A program made the position numbers and the translations under genes. 64,000 bases of DNA from Hyphococcus aureus (GTDB lineage Bacteria; Pseudomonadota; Alphaproteobacteria; Caulobacterales; Parvularculaceae): NCBI RefSeq assembly GCF_042643165.1, contig NZ_JBHRSH010000001.1, forward strand, positions 1,488,001 through 1,552,000, read 5' to 3'. Position 1 is the stretch's first letter, and each line of letters opens with the position of its first letter. Positions 33,850 through 43,053 of this stretch are shown here, piece by piece. The notes under the pieces were generated by a model. That model was not told the origin of the DNA. It saw nothing but the letters and a program-made list of their open reading frames with translations, and searched no databases.

Positions 33850-34674
33850 ATGACGCTTATCAGAACCGCCGCCATGACTTTCGCCGCCGCTTTGCTTTTT
33901 GCATCGCCGGCCTCCGCTGGCACCAAAGACGACATTCGCGATTTGCAGGCGCGGCTCGCCGCTGCGGAGCAGGCGCTGTCGGGGCAATCCCAGGCCGTCT
34001 TGAAAATTTCCCAGCTTGAGCGACGGTTGGAGGATATGACCGGAGAGATTGAGCGCCTTCAATATGAGTTGGACCAGGCCAATACGCGCCTTGATGCGGT
34101 CAGCGCAGTGCTCGCGGGCGACTCGAATTTTCAGGCTCCCGGCGATTTTTCCGCAGGCGTTCCGGGCGGCGGGCCTGTATCGCTGATGCCAGGCGCATCA
34201 GGCGATCCCATCGGCGATCAGATTTCGCAATCTTCGGGCGCACCCGCTGGCGTGGCGGCAGGTGATCCGAACGACATCGCTTTGCCGCTCGATCCCAATG
34301 CGGCGTTCGATTACGCCTCGGGCTTTTTGCTCGCAGGCGACTATGCTCGCGCGAAGTCAGCTTTCACGCTTTACGTCGAAGCCTTCCCAAATCATCCGCG
34401 TACGGCGGATGCGCAGTTCCGGCTCGGTGAAATCCATCTGGCGCTTGGCGAGAACGCCGCAGCGGCGGACGCCTTCATTGCGCATATCCGCAATTACCCG
34501 AATGATCAGCGCTCGGCCGAAGCCTATCTGAAACTGGGCACAGCCTTCGCCCGTCTCGACAAGTCGAGCGAGGCCTGCACGGTCTTCAAGACGATGAAGT
34601 CGAAACATCCGAATGCGCCCTCGCCGGTCATGCAGCGCGCCGATCTGGAAATGGCCCGCATCGACTGCAAATAA
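33850..34674 (+). CDS. cpoB: Tol-Pal associated protein CpoB (YbgF)
   Basis: A 274-residue periplasmic protein that coordinates septal wall synthesis with Tol-Pal constriction. It has a signal peptide (TFAAALLFASPASA), a coiled coil (about 25-85, DLQARLAAAEQALSG to YELDQANTRLDAV), a flexible Gly/Pro-rich linker, and C-terminal TPRs: FDYASGFLLAGDYARAKSAF, FRLGEIHLALGENAAAADAF and YLKLGTAFARLDKSSEA. Length and order match the family. Confidence 0.93.
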   Translation: MTLIRTAAMTFAAALLFASPASAGTKDDIRDLQARLAAAEQALSGQSQAVLKISQLERRLEDMTGEIERLQYELDQANTRLDAVSAVLAGDSNFQAPGDFSAGVPGGGPVSLMPGASGDPIGDQISQSSGAPAGVAAGDPNDIALPLDPNAAFDYASGFLLAGDYARAKSAFTLYVEAFPNHPRTADAQFRLGEIHLALGENAAAADAFIAHIRNYPNDQRSAEAYLKLGTAFARLDKSSEACTVFKTMKSKHPNAPSPVMQRADLEMARIDCK

Positions 34675-34677
34675 GCA

Positions 34678-36030
34678 GTGACTGACGCGGCGCCTGCGCT
34701 CGAAGAAGCGGCGTTTTTCTCGCGCCTTTCCTCGCTCAATGTTCCAAAAAAGTTTGCGGTCGCCATTTCCGGCGGCCGCGATTCCATGGCGCTTGCGCGG
34801 CTTTGCGCAGCCTATGCGCAAAAACACGGCGCTGAGGCGCTGGCGCTGACGGTCGATCACGGACTGCGCGCCGGGGCGGCGGATGAAGCCGCGCAGGCGA
34901 AACGCTGGTGCGAAGCGGCGGGGCTCACCCATCGCACCTTGCATTGGGAAGGCGAAAAACCATCCTCTGGCGTTCAGGGGGCGGCGCGTGCGGCGCGTTA
35001 CGCATTGCTGATCGAAGCGGCGCAGGCCCATGGCTGCGAGGCGTTGCTCACCGCCCATAGCGAGGACGATCAGGCGGAGACGGTGTTTATGCGTCTTGCT
35101 CGCGGCGCCGGGCTGCGCGGGCTCGCCGCCATGCGCGAGGAAAGCTTGATTGCGGCGGGGCCGGGCGAGCCGTTGCGCCTGTTGCGGCCGCTTCTGTTTT
35201 TCAGCCGCGACAGCGTCACCGCCTATCTGAGGGAAATCGCGCAAAACTATTTCGACGATCCCTCCAATGATGATGACCGGTTCGAGCGAGTGCGCGTGCG
35301 GGCCTTGCTGGCGGCGCTTGGCGAGCAGGGGCTGATAACCACGCCGTCGATGGCGGCCTCAGCGCGCAAGCTCGCCGCAGCTGAAGACGCCGCCATGGCC
35401 CAGGAAGATGCGCTGTTCGATCATCTCGGCGGCTGTTTTTACGGCTGGGGCGGGGCGTCGCTCGACCGGTGGGAAGATGCGCCAGGCGCAGACGGGCTGG
35501 CGCGGCGGCTGATCTATGCGGTCGGCGGCGGGGCCTATATGCCCGATGGCGCCGCCGCGCGCGACGCGGTGGAGCTGGCCGCTTCGTCAGGGGCCGCCAC
35601 GCCCCAAAAAGCCACCCCCAAAGCCACAGTGGGCGGCGCCATGATCATGCGCTGGCGCGGCCGGCTCTGGTTCCTGCGAGAGGCGGCCGCGCTGACCGGC
35701 CGGGCGGGGGTCTCACCCGTGGCCCCGCAAGGCCTCGCCGCGCCGTTGCTCTGGGATCGCCGTTTTGTGATCGCGCCCTCCGGGGCCGCCGCCGGCCTTC
35801 AAATCGCCCCTCTGGGGCATGACGCGCCTGCTTTTCTGGGACAGCATGCAGGGCTTTTTCGCGGGCCCCCAGAGGCTCTGGCCTCACTGCCCGGGCTGAT
35901 GCGGGATGGCGTATTGATTGGCGCGCCGGCGCTCCCATTTATGGACACGGAGATCGTGACGTGCCGGCCCCCGACCTGCCTGTCTTTGACGATGGAGCGT
36001 TTTCGAGGCCGAATTGTTAGATTTTCGTAG
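34678..36030 (+). CDS. tilS: tRNA(Ile)-lysidine synthetase
   Basis: Modifies the wobble cytidine of the AUA-reading tRNA-Ile to lysidine. The ATP pyrophosphatase loop is AISGGRDSMALARL (PP-loop SGGxDS), then TVDHGLRAGAADEA, ARAARYALLIEAA, and LLTAHSEDDQAETVFMRLARGAG. The start is GTG three bases after the cpoB stop, without a clear ribosome site, so coupling is likely. Total length 450 with the C-terminal domain extending to MDTEIVTCRPPTCLS. Essential in most bacteria. Confidence 0.94.
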   Translation: MTDAAPALEEAAFFSRLSSLNVPKKFAVAISGGRDSMALARLCAAYAQKHGAEALALTVDHGLRAGAADEAAQAKRWCEAAGLTHRTLHWEGEKPSSGVQGAARAARYALLIEAAQAHGCEALLTAHSEDDQAETVFMRLARGAGLRGLAAMREESLIAAGPGEPLRLLRPLLFFSRDSVTAYLREIAQNYFDDPSNDDDRFERVRVRALLAALGEQGLITTPSMAASARKLAAAEDAAMAQEDALFDHLGGCFYGWGGASLDRWEDAPGADGLARRLIYAVGGGAYMPDGAAARDAVELAASSGAATPQKATPKATVGGAMIMRWRGRLWFLREAAALTGRAGVSPVAPQGLAAPLLWDRRFVIAPSGAAAGLQIAPLGHDAPAFLGQHAGLFRGPPEALASLPGLMRDGVLIGAPALPFMDTEIVTCRPPTCLSLTMERFRGRIVRFS

Positions 36031-36173
36031 AATCGCCGTCTTTTGCGCCGAAGGTCATGGCGCTGGCATTTCTTAACGCCTATCTACTACGGTTTAAGGG
36101 ATTTCCCGAACCGTCCCCCCTGCGCGGCGACATTGATGGCCGCGCCAAGTCTTGAGAGGAAAGAAGACACAGA

Positions 36174-38108
36174 ATGAACGGACGCAACATTCTCATCTGG
36201 GGCCTCGTCATTGTCTTCTTTGTGGTGGCGCTGCAGCTTTTCGAATTTTCAACGCCCGGCCCGCAGCCGACTCAGCTCACCTATTCGGAATTTGTGAACC
36301 GCATCAATAATGGCGGCATTGACGAAGCCAGCGTCGCCCATGGCCAGGTCACGGGCAAACTTTCCGACGGCTCAGACTTTGTCACCACCATTCCGGAAGA
36401 CGGACAGACCGCTGCGGCCGAGCGTTTGAACGACGCCGGGATCGCGACCACGATCGAGAAAGAAGAAGAGCTGCCGCTCTTGCTCTCGCTTCTCATCAAC
36501 ATTCTGCCGCTTCTCATCTTCCTTGCGTTTTTCCTGTTCATCATGCGCCAGATGCAAGGCGCCGGCGGCAAGGCCATGGGCTTTGGAAAATCAAAAGCGA
36601 AGCTTTTGACCGAACGCCAGGGCCGCGTCACCTTTGACGATGTCGCTGGCATCGATGAGGCGAAAGAAGAACTCGAAGAGATCGTTGAGTATCTCAGAGA
36701 CCCAATGAAGTTTCAGCGCCTCGGCGGCAAGATCCCGAAAGGCGCACTGCTCGTCGGCCCTCCAGGCACCGGTAAAACGCTGCTTGCGCGCGCCATCGCT
36801 GGTGAGGCCAATGTGCCTTTCTTCACGATCTCCGGCTCCGACTTCGTCGAGATGTTTGTGGGCGTCGGCGCATCCCGCGTGCGCGACATGTTCGAGCAGG
36901 CGAAAAAGAACGCGCCCTGCATCATCTTCATCGACGAGATCGATGCGGTCGGCCGTCATCGCGGCGCTGGTCTTGGCGGCGGCAATGACGAACGCGAACA
37001 GACCTTGAACCAGCTCCTCGTCGAGATGGATGGCTTTGAAGCCAATGAAGGCATCATCCTGATCGCGGCGACGAACCGCCCGGATGTTCTTGATCCGGCG
37101 CTGTTGCGTCCCGGCCGTTTCGACCGTCAGGTCGTGGTGCCGAACCCTGACGTTACGGGCCGTGAGAAAATTCTGAATGTTCACGCCAAGAAAGTTCCGC
37201 TCGCGCCGGATGTGAATATCCGCACGATTGCGCGCGGCACTCCGGGCTTCTCTGGCGCCGATCTCGCTAATCTCGTGAATGAGGCGGCGTTGCTCGCCGC
37301 ACGTCGCGGCAAGCGTTTTGTCACGGCGCGCGAATTCGATGACGCCAAAGACAAGGTCATGATGGGCGCGGAACGCCGCTCCATGGTCATGACCGAAGAA
37401 GAAAAGATGCTCACCGCCTATCATGAGGCGGGTCACGCCATGGTCGCGATCTGTGTGCCGGGCAATGATCCCGTGCACAAGGCGACCATCATTCCGCGCG
37501 GCCGGGCCCTGGGCATGGTTCAGTCCCTACCCGAGCGCGACCGTTATTCCATGTCGCTCCAGCAAATGACCGCGCGCATCGCCATGGCCATGGGCGGGCG
37601 CGTCGCCGAGGAGCTCAAATTCGGCAAGGAAAAAGTCACGTCCGGCGCGTCATCCGATATCGAGATGGCGACCAAGATCGCCCGCGCCATGGTCACGCAA
37701 TATGGCCTCTCTGAAAAGCTCGGCCCCATTGCTTATGCTGAAGATGACGGCGAGGTCTTCCTTGGCCAGTCGATCGCGCGCAGCAAGGCGATTTCCACGG
37801 ACACCGCAAAGCTCATCGAAGATGAGATCAAGCGCTTCGTGACCGAAGGGTTCGATCTTGCGAAAAAGATTCTGACCGAACGTCGTGACGATTGGGAAAA
37901 GCTTTCCCAGGCGCTTCTCGAATTCGAAACGCTGACCGGTGAGGAAATCAAGAAGCTCCTGGACGGCGGCGAGATTGTTCGCGAAGATCCGCTCGATCCG
38001 AAGGATCACACGCCGCCATCTTCTGTTCCAAGCGCTGGCGCCCCCACAGGCGGGAAAAAGCGTGATGACGGAACCGGCGGCATGGAGCCAAGCCCGCAAG
38101 GGGCCTGA
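36174..38108 (+). CDS. ftsH: ATP-dependent zinc metalloprotease FtsH
   Basis: A 644-residue membrane-bound AAA protease that removes misfolded membrane proteins and short-lived regulators. Two membrane segments flank a small periplasmic domain (about 5-25 and 101-124). Walker A is GPPGTGKT (195-202), Walker B is CIIFIDEIDAVG, and the SRH region ends in LDPALLRPGRFDRQVVVPNPD. The zinc motif is HEAGH (417-421). The C-terminus is a Gly/Pro-rich tail. It follows tilS across 143 bases and precedes a small lipoprotein gene, then folP. Confidence 0.97.
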   Translation: MNGRNILIWGLVIVFFVVALQLFEFSTPGPQPTQLTYSEFVNRINNGGIDEASVAHGQVTGKLSDGSDFVTTIPEDGQTAAAERLNDAGIATTIEKEEELPLLLSLLINILPLLIFLAFFLFIMRQMQGAGGKAMGFGKSKAKLLTERQGRVTFDDVAGIDEAKEELEEIVEYLRDPMKFQRLGGKIPKGALLVGPPGTGKTLLARAIAGEANVPFFTISGSDFVEMFVGVGASRVRDMFEQAKKNAPCIIFIDEIDAVGRHRGAGLGGGNDEREQTLNQLLVEMDGFEANEGIILIAATNRPDVLDPALLRPGRFDRQVVVPNPDVTGREKILNVHAKKVPLAPDVNIRTIARGTPGFSGADLANLVNEAALLAARRGKRFVTAREFDDAKDKVMMGAERRSMVMTEEEKMLTAYHEAGHAMVAICVPGNDPVHKATIIPRGRALGMVQSLPERDRYSMSLQQMTARIAMAMGGRVAEELKFGKEKVTSGASSDIEMATKIARAMVTQYGLSEKLGPIAYAEDDGEVFLGQSIARSKAISTDTAKLIEDEIKRFVTEGFDLAKKILTERRDDWEKLSQALLEFETLTGEEIKKLLDGGEIVREDPLDPKDHTPPSSVPSAGAPTGGKKRDDGTGGMEPSPQGA

Positions 38109-38137
38109 GCCAGCTTGGCCGGCGCAGCGAGCCAAAC

Positions 38138-38177
38138 CCTCTGAATACTGTTCTTTAGCTGAAACAGAATTCAGAGG
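38138..38177 (+). promoter_or_regulatory. Hairpin over the ribosome site of the lipoprotein gene
   Basis: CCTCTGAATACTGTT (38138-38152) and AACAGAATTCAGAGG (38163-38177) pair with one mismatch around a ten-base loop. The 3' arm ends in AGAGG, which is the likely ribosome site of the gene starting at 38183, five bases later. It may also serve as the 3' end of ftsH transcripts, though no T run follows. Confidence 0.5.
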
Positions 38178-38182
38178 TAGCT

Positions 38183-38572
38183 ATGAAAATTCAGATGATA
38201 ATGACTGCCGCCGGCATGTTGGCGCTCGGCGCCTGCGGCGGCGCGCCTGATCCGAGCGGCGATCTCGAGATTGTCGGTGATCCGGAGGAAATCAGCATCG
38301 GCGATGTGGTCAATCTGCAGTGGAGCTCGAAAAATACGAGCCGCGTTTATCTCAGCCTCGAAGTCGATGGCGGCGAACCGATGATGATCAACGCCGCCGG
38401 ATTTGAGCCCTCGGGAACGCGCGAATTCCAGGTCGATGCAACCGCATTTAATTTCGTCGACGATGACGACATCACTGTCACCTTCAAGCTGAAAGCCATG
38501 GATGATGACGATGATGACTATGAAACGCTCGATGAAGAAACCGTCGAAGTGAACGCTCCTGGCGCTGATTAG
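38183..38572 (+). CDS. Small acidic lipoprotein
   Basis: A 129-residue protein. MKIQMIMTAAGMLALGACGG is a lipoprotein signal with Cys at about 18. The mature part looks like a beta sandwich (GDPEEISIGDVVNLQWSSKN, VYLSLEVDGGEPMMINAAGF) and then an acidic run (MDDDDDDYETLDEETVE) that could bind calcium. No family recognised. Its ribosome site is embedded in a hairpin. It lies between ftsH and folP, which are neighbours in most related genomes. Confidence 0.65.
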   Translation: MKIQMIMTAAGMLALGACGGAPDPSGDLEIVGDPEEISIGDVVNLQWSSKNTSRVYLSLEVDGGEPMMINAAGFEPSGTREFQVDATAFNFVDDDDITVTFKLKAMDDDDDDYETLDEETVEVNAPGAD

Positions 38573-38757
38573 GTGCAGTTCAGAGGCACCGCGCGGAAAA
38601 AGTGGCGTTCGCAGACTTGTTGCGGACGCCGTCGGCGTCTTTCATGCCGACGGCAATGTAAGGGCTTATCCTTCCGCCATTGCGCAATTCTCCCTGGAAG
38701 CTCATAAAACACCCTTCATCTCGCGCTGAAACCACACTGCGCGCGATCCGTTGAAAG

Positions 38758-39573
38758 GTGCTTTCGTTGGGTGACTGGCGCATCATGGGCGTCGTGAATG
38801 CGACGCCGGATTCTTTTTCCGACGGCGGCGCCTATCTTGACGCCGGCGCTGCGGTGTCGCACGCGTTGCAGCTTCGCGAAGACGGCGCCGACATTCTCGA
38901 TATTGGCGGGGAGTCGACGCGTCCCGGCGCTGATGATGTTCCGCTCGAAATTGAGTTGGCCCGCACCATTCCGGTGATCGAAGGCGTCCGCAAAAAAGGA
39001 TGCGCCGCCGCCATTTCCATCGATACGCGCAAGCCTGAGGTAGCGCGCGCCGCCGTGACGGCAGGCGCATCGATCTGGAACGATGTCACAGCGCTTACCT
39101 TCGCGCCCGACAGTCTGGAGGTCGCTGCATCGCTTTCCTGCGACATCGTGATGATGCACGCGCAGGGCGATCCCAAAACCATGCAGAAAGATCCGCATTA
39201 TGACGATGTGGTGGAGGAGGTTTACGCCTATCTCGCAAAACGCATTGAGGCTTGCGTCAAAGCGGGCGTTGACGAGACGCGCCTGATAGTCGATCCGGGG
39301 ATCGGCTTCGGCAAGACGCTCGACCATAATCTCGCACTGCTCGCGAACCTTGATCGCTTCTGCGCGCTTGGGCGCCCCGTCCTTCTGGGCGCCTCGCGCA
39401 AACGCTTCATCGCCGCCCTCGACCGCGATGCGCCCGCCGGAGAGCGGCTTGGCGGCTCTCTCGCGGCGGTCATGGCCGGCCTAAAGGGTGGCGCCTCGAT
39501 TTTCCGGGTTCATGACGTTGCCGAAACACGCCAGGCGCTCAGCGTTTTTTCCGCTATTGAGGACCGCCGGTAA
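38758..39573 (+). CDS. folP: Dihydropteroate synthase
   Basis: Condenses p-aminobenzoate with hydroxymethyldihydropterin pyrophosphate in folate synthesis, 271 residues. Signatures include MGVVNATPDSFSDGG, DIGGESTRPGADDVPLEIEL, ISIDTRKPEVARAAVTAG and the C-terminal VLLGASRKRFIAAL. The start is GTG; an in-frame stop lies at 38752, so no longer N-terminus is possible. Only nine residues precede the first conserved strand, several fewer than usual, but the active site is complete. The gap before it (38573-38757) holds no gene. Confidence 0.94.
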   Translation: MLSLGDWRIMGVVNATPDSFSDGGAYLDAGAAVSHALQLREDGADILDIGGESTRPGADDVPLEIELARTIPVIEGVRKKGCAAAISIDTRKPEVARAAVTAGASIWNDVTALTFAPDSLEVAASLSCDIVMMHAQGDPKTMQKDPHYDDVVEEVYAYLAKRIEACVKAGVDETRLIVDPGIGFGKTLDHNLALLANLDRFCALGRPVLLGASRKRFIAALDRDAPAGERLGGSLAAVMAGLKGGASIFRVHDVAETRQALSVFSAIEDRR

Positions 39574-39650
39574 TTTCCGCTTTTTGTTAAGGCCTTTGCA
39601 GGAAACTGCATGCTAGCAGGGTCAATGAAGCGTTAAGGGACCGGGGCGGC

Positions 39651-40754
39651 ATGCAATCCGGCGCACAGTTAACTAAAGCTGAAGTCGACGAGGATGCGCA
39701 GGCGGTGAAGGCCCCTGACGTCGATGCGCTGCTTCCTCTGCAAAAGCCTGACGCGGAAAAGTTGTCGCTGATCGCGCGCCTCGTGCATCTGCCATGGCTG
39801 ATGTACAGCCTCTATCTCTTTGTTGCGGCGACCGCGATGTATCTTGTGGGCGTCCTTCTGGTGTTCCCGCGATATCTGTTAGGCCTTAATCACGCGCTCC
39901 TGCCCGTGGCGGAATGGCTCGTCTGGTATAGCGGCGTTCCGTTGTTGACCGGCATCACCTTCGCCGCCGCAGATTTTTTCATCTTTTTCGAACGCAAACG
40001 TCCGGTGCGGCGCTATCGCGAAGAATCCATGCGCGACGCCAAGGTGACGGTCGCCCTGACCGCCTATAATGACGAGGACAGCATCGCCGCGGCGGTGGAA
40101 AATTTTCTGTCTCATCACCGCGTGGAGCGGGTCATCGTCGTCTCCAACAACAGTACGGACAGAACCTTTGAAAACGCCGAAAAAGCGGGGGCTATTGTCG
40201 TCAATGAGGAGCGCCAGGGTTATGGCCGCTGCGTCTATCGCTGTTATCTCGAAGCGATGAAGCGCAGCACGTCGGATCTGATTGTTCTATGCGAAGGCGA
40301 CCGCACTTTCCGCGCCGCCGATATCGACAAGCTGGTGACATTTGTGCCGCATACGGACATCGTCAATGGAACGCGCACGGTCGAAACCCTGCGCGAACAG
40401 AAAACACAGCTCACCACCTTCATGTTTTACGGCAATCTCTTTGTCGCGAAATTGCTGGAGGCGAAATATCTCGGCCGGGCGACGCTGACCGATGTGGGCT
40501 CCACCTACAAGCTGGTGCGACGCCGGGCGTTGGCGAGATTATTGCCGCAACTGAACCCGGAAGTGAATCTGGAGTTTAACGCCTATTTCATGGACAAGGC
40601 GCTGGAGGCCGGACTGACGCTTATCGAATGCCCTGTCACTTTTCACCCACGGGTTGGCGAAAGCAAAGGCGGCAACACCGATAATTTCCGTGCGCTGCAT
40701 GTAGGGCTGGAAATGATGCGCGGCATTACTTTTGGCTGGAAGAAAGCCGCATGA
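39651..40754 (+). CDS. Family 2 glycosyltransferase with N-terminal membrane helices
   Basis: A 367-residue protein. Two hydrophobic segments (about 55-80 and 90-112) precede the GT-A domain: VTVALTAYNDEDSIAAAVEN, ERVIVVSNNSTDRTFENA (nucleotide-binding Asp), RQGYGRCVYRCYLEAM and SDLIVLCEGDRTFRAADID (DxD-like). The C-terminal part has the acceptor region CPVTFHPRVGESKGGN. It resembles dolichol-phosphate mannose synthase-like enzymes. It overlaps the next gene by four bases (ATGA), and with the methyltransferase and the GT-C protein it forms a small surface-glycan-like group inserted between folP and glmM. Confidence 0.82.
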   Translation: MQSGAQLTKAEVDEDAQAVKAPDVDALLPLQKPDAEKLSLIARLVHLPWLMYSLYLFVAATAMYLVGVLLVFPRYLLGLNHALLPVAEWLVWYSGVPLLTGITFAAADFFIFFERKRPVRRYREESMRDAKVTVALTAYNDEDSIAAAVENFLSHHRVERVIVVSNNSTDRTFENAEKAGAIVVNEERQGYGRCVYRCYLEAMKRSTSDLIVLCEGDRTFRAADIDKLVTFVPHTDIVNGTRTVETLREQKTQLTTFMFYGNLFVAKLLEAKYLGRATLTDVGSTYKLVRRRALARLLPQLNPEVNLEFNAYFMDKALEAGLTLIECPVTFHPRVGESKGGNTDNFRALHVGLEMMRGITFGWKKAA

Positions 40755-41395
40755 CGACAGGTTACCACGAAACCCGTTTTGCCGAAGACAAGCGGCGCAA
40801 TGTCGTATGGGGCGCGTTGTGGCGTTCTTATTTCTCAAAGCATATCGGGCCGGAGGATTGCGTGCTCGATCTCGGCGCCGGGCGCGGCGAGTTCACCAAC
40901 AATGTCACAGCGAAGAGACGCATTGCGATCGATATGTGGCCGGGCTTTCCGGAGCTTATGGCGTCGGGCGTTGAAACCATTGTCGGCGATATCGCCGACT
41001 TGAATGCTGTTGCCGACGGATCGGTGGATTTCGCTTTCGCGAGCAATGTGTTCGAGCATGTCACGCAGGATCATTTCGCGGCGACACTAAAGGGGCTGAA
41101 GCGTGTTCTCTCCGCCAAGGGGCGCCTCACAATACTTCAGCCGAATTATCGCTATGCGGTCCGCGAATATTTCGACGATTACACCCATATCGCCATCTGG
41201 TCCCATGTTTCCATTGCGGATTTTCTTGAGGCGAATGGGTATGAGGTTGTCGACATAAGGCCGAAATTTCTGCCTCTGACCGTCAAGTCGCGTTTGCCGG
41301 TCCATCCGTTTTTGATCCGGAGCTATCTGGCCTCGCCGTTCAAGCCGCTGGCCAAGCAGATGCTGATTGTGGCGAAGCCGCGCCGCGAACCCTAA
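40751..41395 (+). CDS. SAM-dependent methyltransferase
   Basis: A 214-residue class I methyltransferase of the Methyltransf_11/12 type. Motif I is CVLDLGAGRGEFTNNV, the acidic loop is RRIAIDMWPGFPELM, and SVDFAFASNVFEHVTQDHF is the post-motif region. ATG overlaps the end of the glycosyltransferase gene, so they are translated together; the substrate is probably a sugar or lipid-linked intermediate made by that enzyme, which is inference. It converges with the membrane protein gene with a four-base overlap. Confidence 0.85.
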   Translation: MTTGYHETRFAEDKRRNVVWGALWRSYFSKHIGPEDCVLDLGAGRGEFTNNVTAKRRIAIDMWPGFPELMASGVETIVGDIADLNAVADGSVDFAFASNVFEHVTQDHFAATLKGLKRVLSAKGRLTILQPNYRYAVREYFDDYTHIAIWSHVSIADFLEANGYEVVDIRPKFLPLTVKSRLPVHPFLIRSYLASPFKPLAKQMLIVAKPRREP

Positions 41396-42927
41396 CGGCG
41401 TTTCAGGATTTCGATGACGCCTTCGCGCGCCACCGGTTTATAAGCGTCGAGAAGCTGCGGATCGCGCTTCAGCAATTCATTATAGAGGTCTTTGTCGGGC
41501 AGGCTGCGGATGATGATGTCCGGTTTCTGCGCAATGATGCGATTCAGGATCCGGTCGATCTCCGCATCGTAATAGGATTGGAAGATCGCTTTTTGCTCGG
41601 CGCTGAAGTGCTTTTTCTTCAGGCCCTCTCGCGCGTAAAGCACGATCCATTGGCTGTGGATGCGGTCTTTCCAGACCGCTCCGATATCCTGCGCCAGGGG
41701 GAAGGAGATGGAGATATTTGTTGAAATCGCCAGCGCCGTAGGCTGGTGCAGATTTTCCGCCCAGCCGAGATCATGCATGCGCGGGCGATTATCGTCATAG
41801 GCGGCGTAGGTGGGCCAGGCCATGGCTGGAAGCATCAGCGCCAGCGCCACGGAGAAAGCGCGGCGTGAACTGGCCGTTTCATCGGGGCGCGGACGCAAGG
41901 CGCTGGCGACCGCTCCGACAAGCGCCAACCCGCCGAAAAACGAGGCCGGATAAAGGTGATAGGGAAAATATTTTCCCTGAATAAAATAGATCGCCGTGAA
42001 AGAGACCGCCATGACGCAGAAGATCGCGATTGCGGGCGATGGTTTTCGCATGGCGTTGAACGCCAGCGCGATGGCGATGCAGGCGGCGACGGCGATGAAT
42101 TCCTTGGAGGTGAGCCCGATCAACGGGCTTGAGCGCAAGGGGACATAGATATCGCTCATGAGGTGGGTGACGCCGTCCAGATAGGCCGGGAAGGCGAGGA
42201 GTGAGAGCGCTGTCAGCGCGACAAAAACCACCCCCGCTGCAATCAGTCCGCTACGCCACAAAAAGACGATGTTCCGTTCTTTCCAGAAATAATAAAGAGC
42301 GAGCGCAAGGCCGGGCGCCATGAACAAAGGCGGCTTGATGGCGGCCGCCAGTCCCGCGAGTAAAGCAGCGGCGGCGACGGCGCCAAGCGGCGGCCAATCG
42401 CCGGTCTCGCTGTGACGAATGAAGACACAGGCGGCCGGCAATGCAAAAGCGGCGGCGAGATATTCGCGCTGGGCAAAGGCGTCATTGCACAGGAAAAAAA
42501 GAATGAAAGCGGCGGGCGTCATGATGACAAGCCGGCTTGATCCGGCGCCATCGAGCATGCGCGGTAAAATCCGGTCGCTGACATAAAGGGCGAGCAACAC
42601 CGCCACGTAACAGGTGGCGTAAACGGCGGCGCCTGCGCCAATGCCGGTCGCTCCGGCGATCATGGCGCCCGGCATGTAAAGAAGGGTGGGAATGGGCGGC
42701 GTCGTTTCGAAAATGTCCACATAGGCCGTCTCGCCAGCCAGCATGCGCCGGCACATATCGAGAAGCCAGCTCACATCCGGCGTCAGGCCAGCCTGCCGAA
42801 GCGGCAGAGAGAGACCGGCCAGGGCGGCGATCATGAGCCAGAAGGCTGGGCCATCGAGACTGACCGCAAGCGCGGGCGCGGGAGATGCGGGCGCATGCGA
42901 TGTCGATGGCTGGGCGAAAATGGTCAT
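41392..42927 (-). CDS. GT-C fold membrane glycosyltransferase-like protein
   Basis: A 511-residue polytopic protein with about ten hydrophobic helices and a C-terminal soluble part. The N-terminus carries the ArnT/PMT-like pattern: DVSWLLDMCRRMLAGETAYVD then IFETTPPIPTLLYMPG, where the Asp and the Glu of the first loop normally bind the lipid-linked sugar. AQREYLAAAFALPAACVFIR resembles later family elements. It probably transfers a sugar from a polyprenyl phosphate at the outer face of the membrane. Acceptor unknown. Convergent with the methyltransferase gene, divergent from glmM. Confidence 0.7.
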   Translation of the reverse strand: MTIFAQPSTSHAPASPAPALAVSLDGPAFWLMIAALAGLSLPLRQAGLTPDVSWLLDMCRRMLAGETAYVDIFETTPPIPTLLYMPGAMIAGATGIGAGAAVYATCYVAVLLALYVSDRILPRMLDGAGSSRLVIMTPAAFILFFLCNDAFAQREYLAAAFALPAACVFIRHSETGDWPPLGAVAAAALLAGLAAAIKPPLFMAPGLALALYYFWKERNIVFLWRSGLIAAGVVFVALTALSLLAFPAYLDGVTHLMSDIYVPLRSSPLIGLTSKEFIAVAACIAIALAFNAMRKPSPAIAIFCVMAVSFTAIYFIQGKYFPYHLYPASFFGGLALVGAVASALRPRPDETASSRRAFSVALALMLPAMAWPTYAAYDDNRPRMHDLGWAENLHQPTALAISTNISISFPLAQDIGAVWKDRIHSQWIVLYAREGLKKKHFSAEQKAIFQSYYDAEIDRILNRIIAQKPDIIIRSLPDKDLYNELLKRDPQLLDAYKPVAREGVIEILKRR

Positions 42928-43053
42928 GATTTCGGCCGGATTTCCTGCATTAAGGATCTTGGCGTAACCTAGCGGCCAATATCATGCCAATGTATTAAGA
43001 GCTTGGAAGGCGCCTCGTGTTAAGGCTTAAGTATTCGTAAAGGAGCAGGTCCC

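Noticed and set aside
36591..37478. 295-codon minus-strand frame inside ftsH
   Set aside because: Codon bias follows the ftsH frame; His/Arg-rich shadow product without domains.
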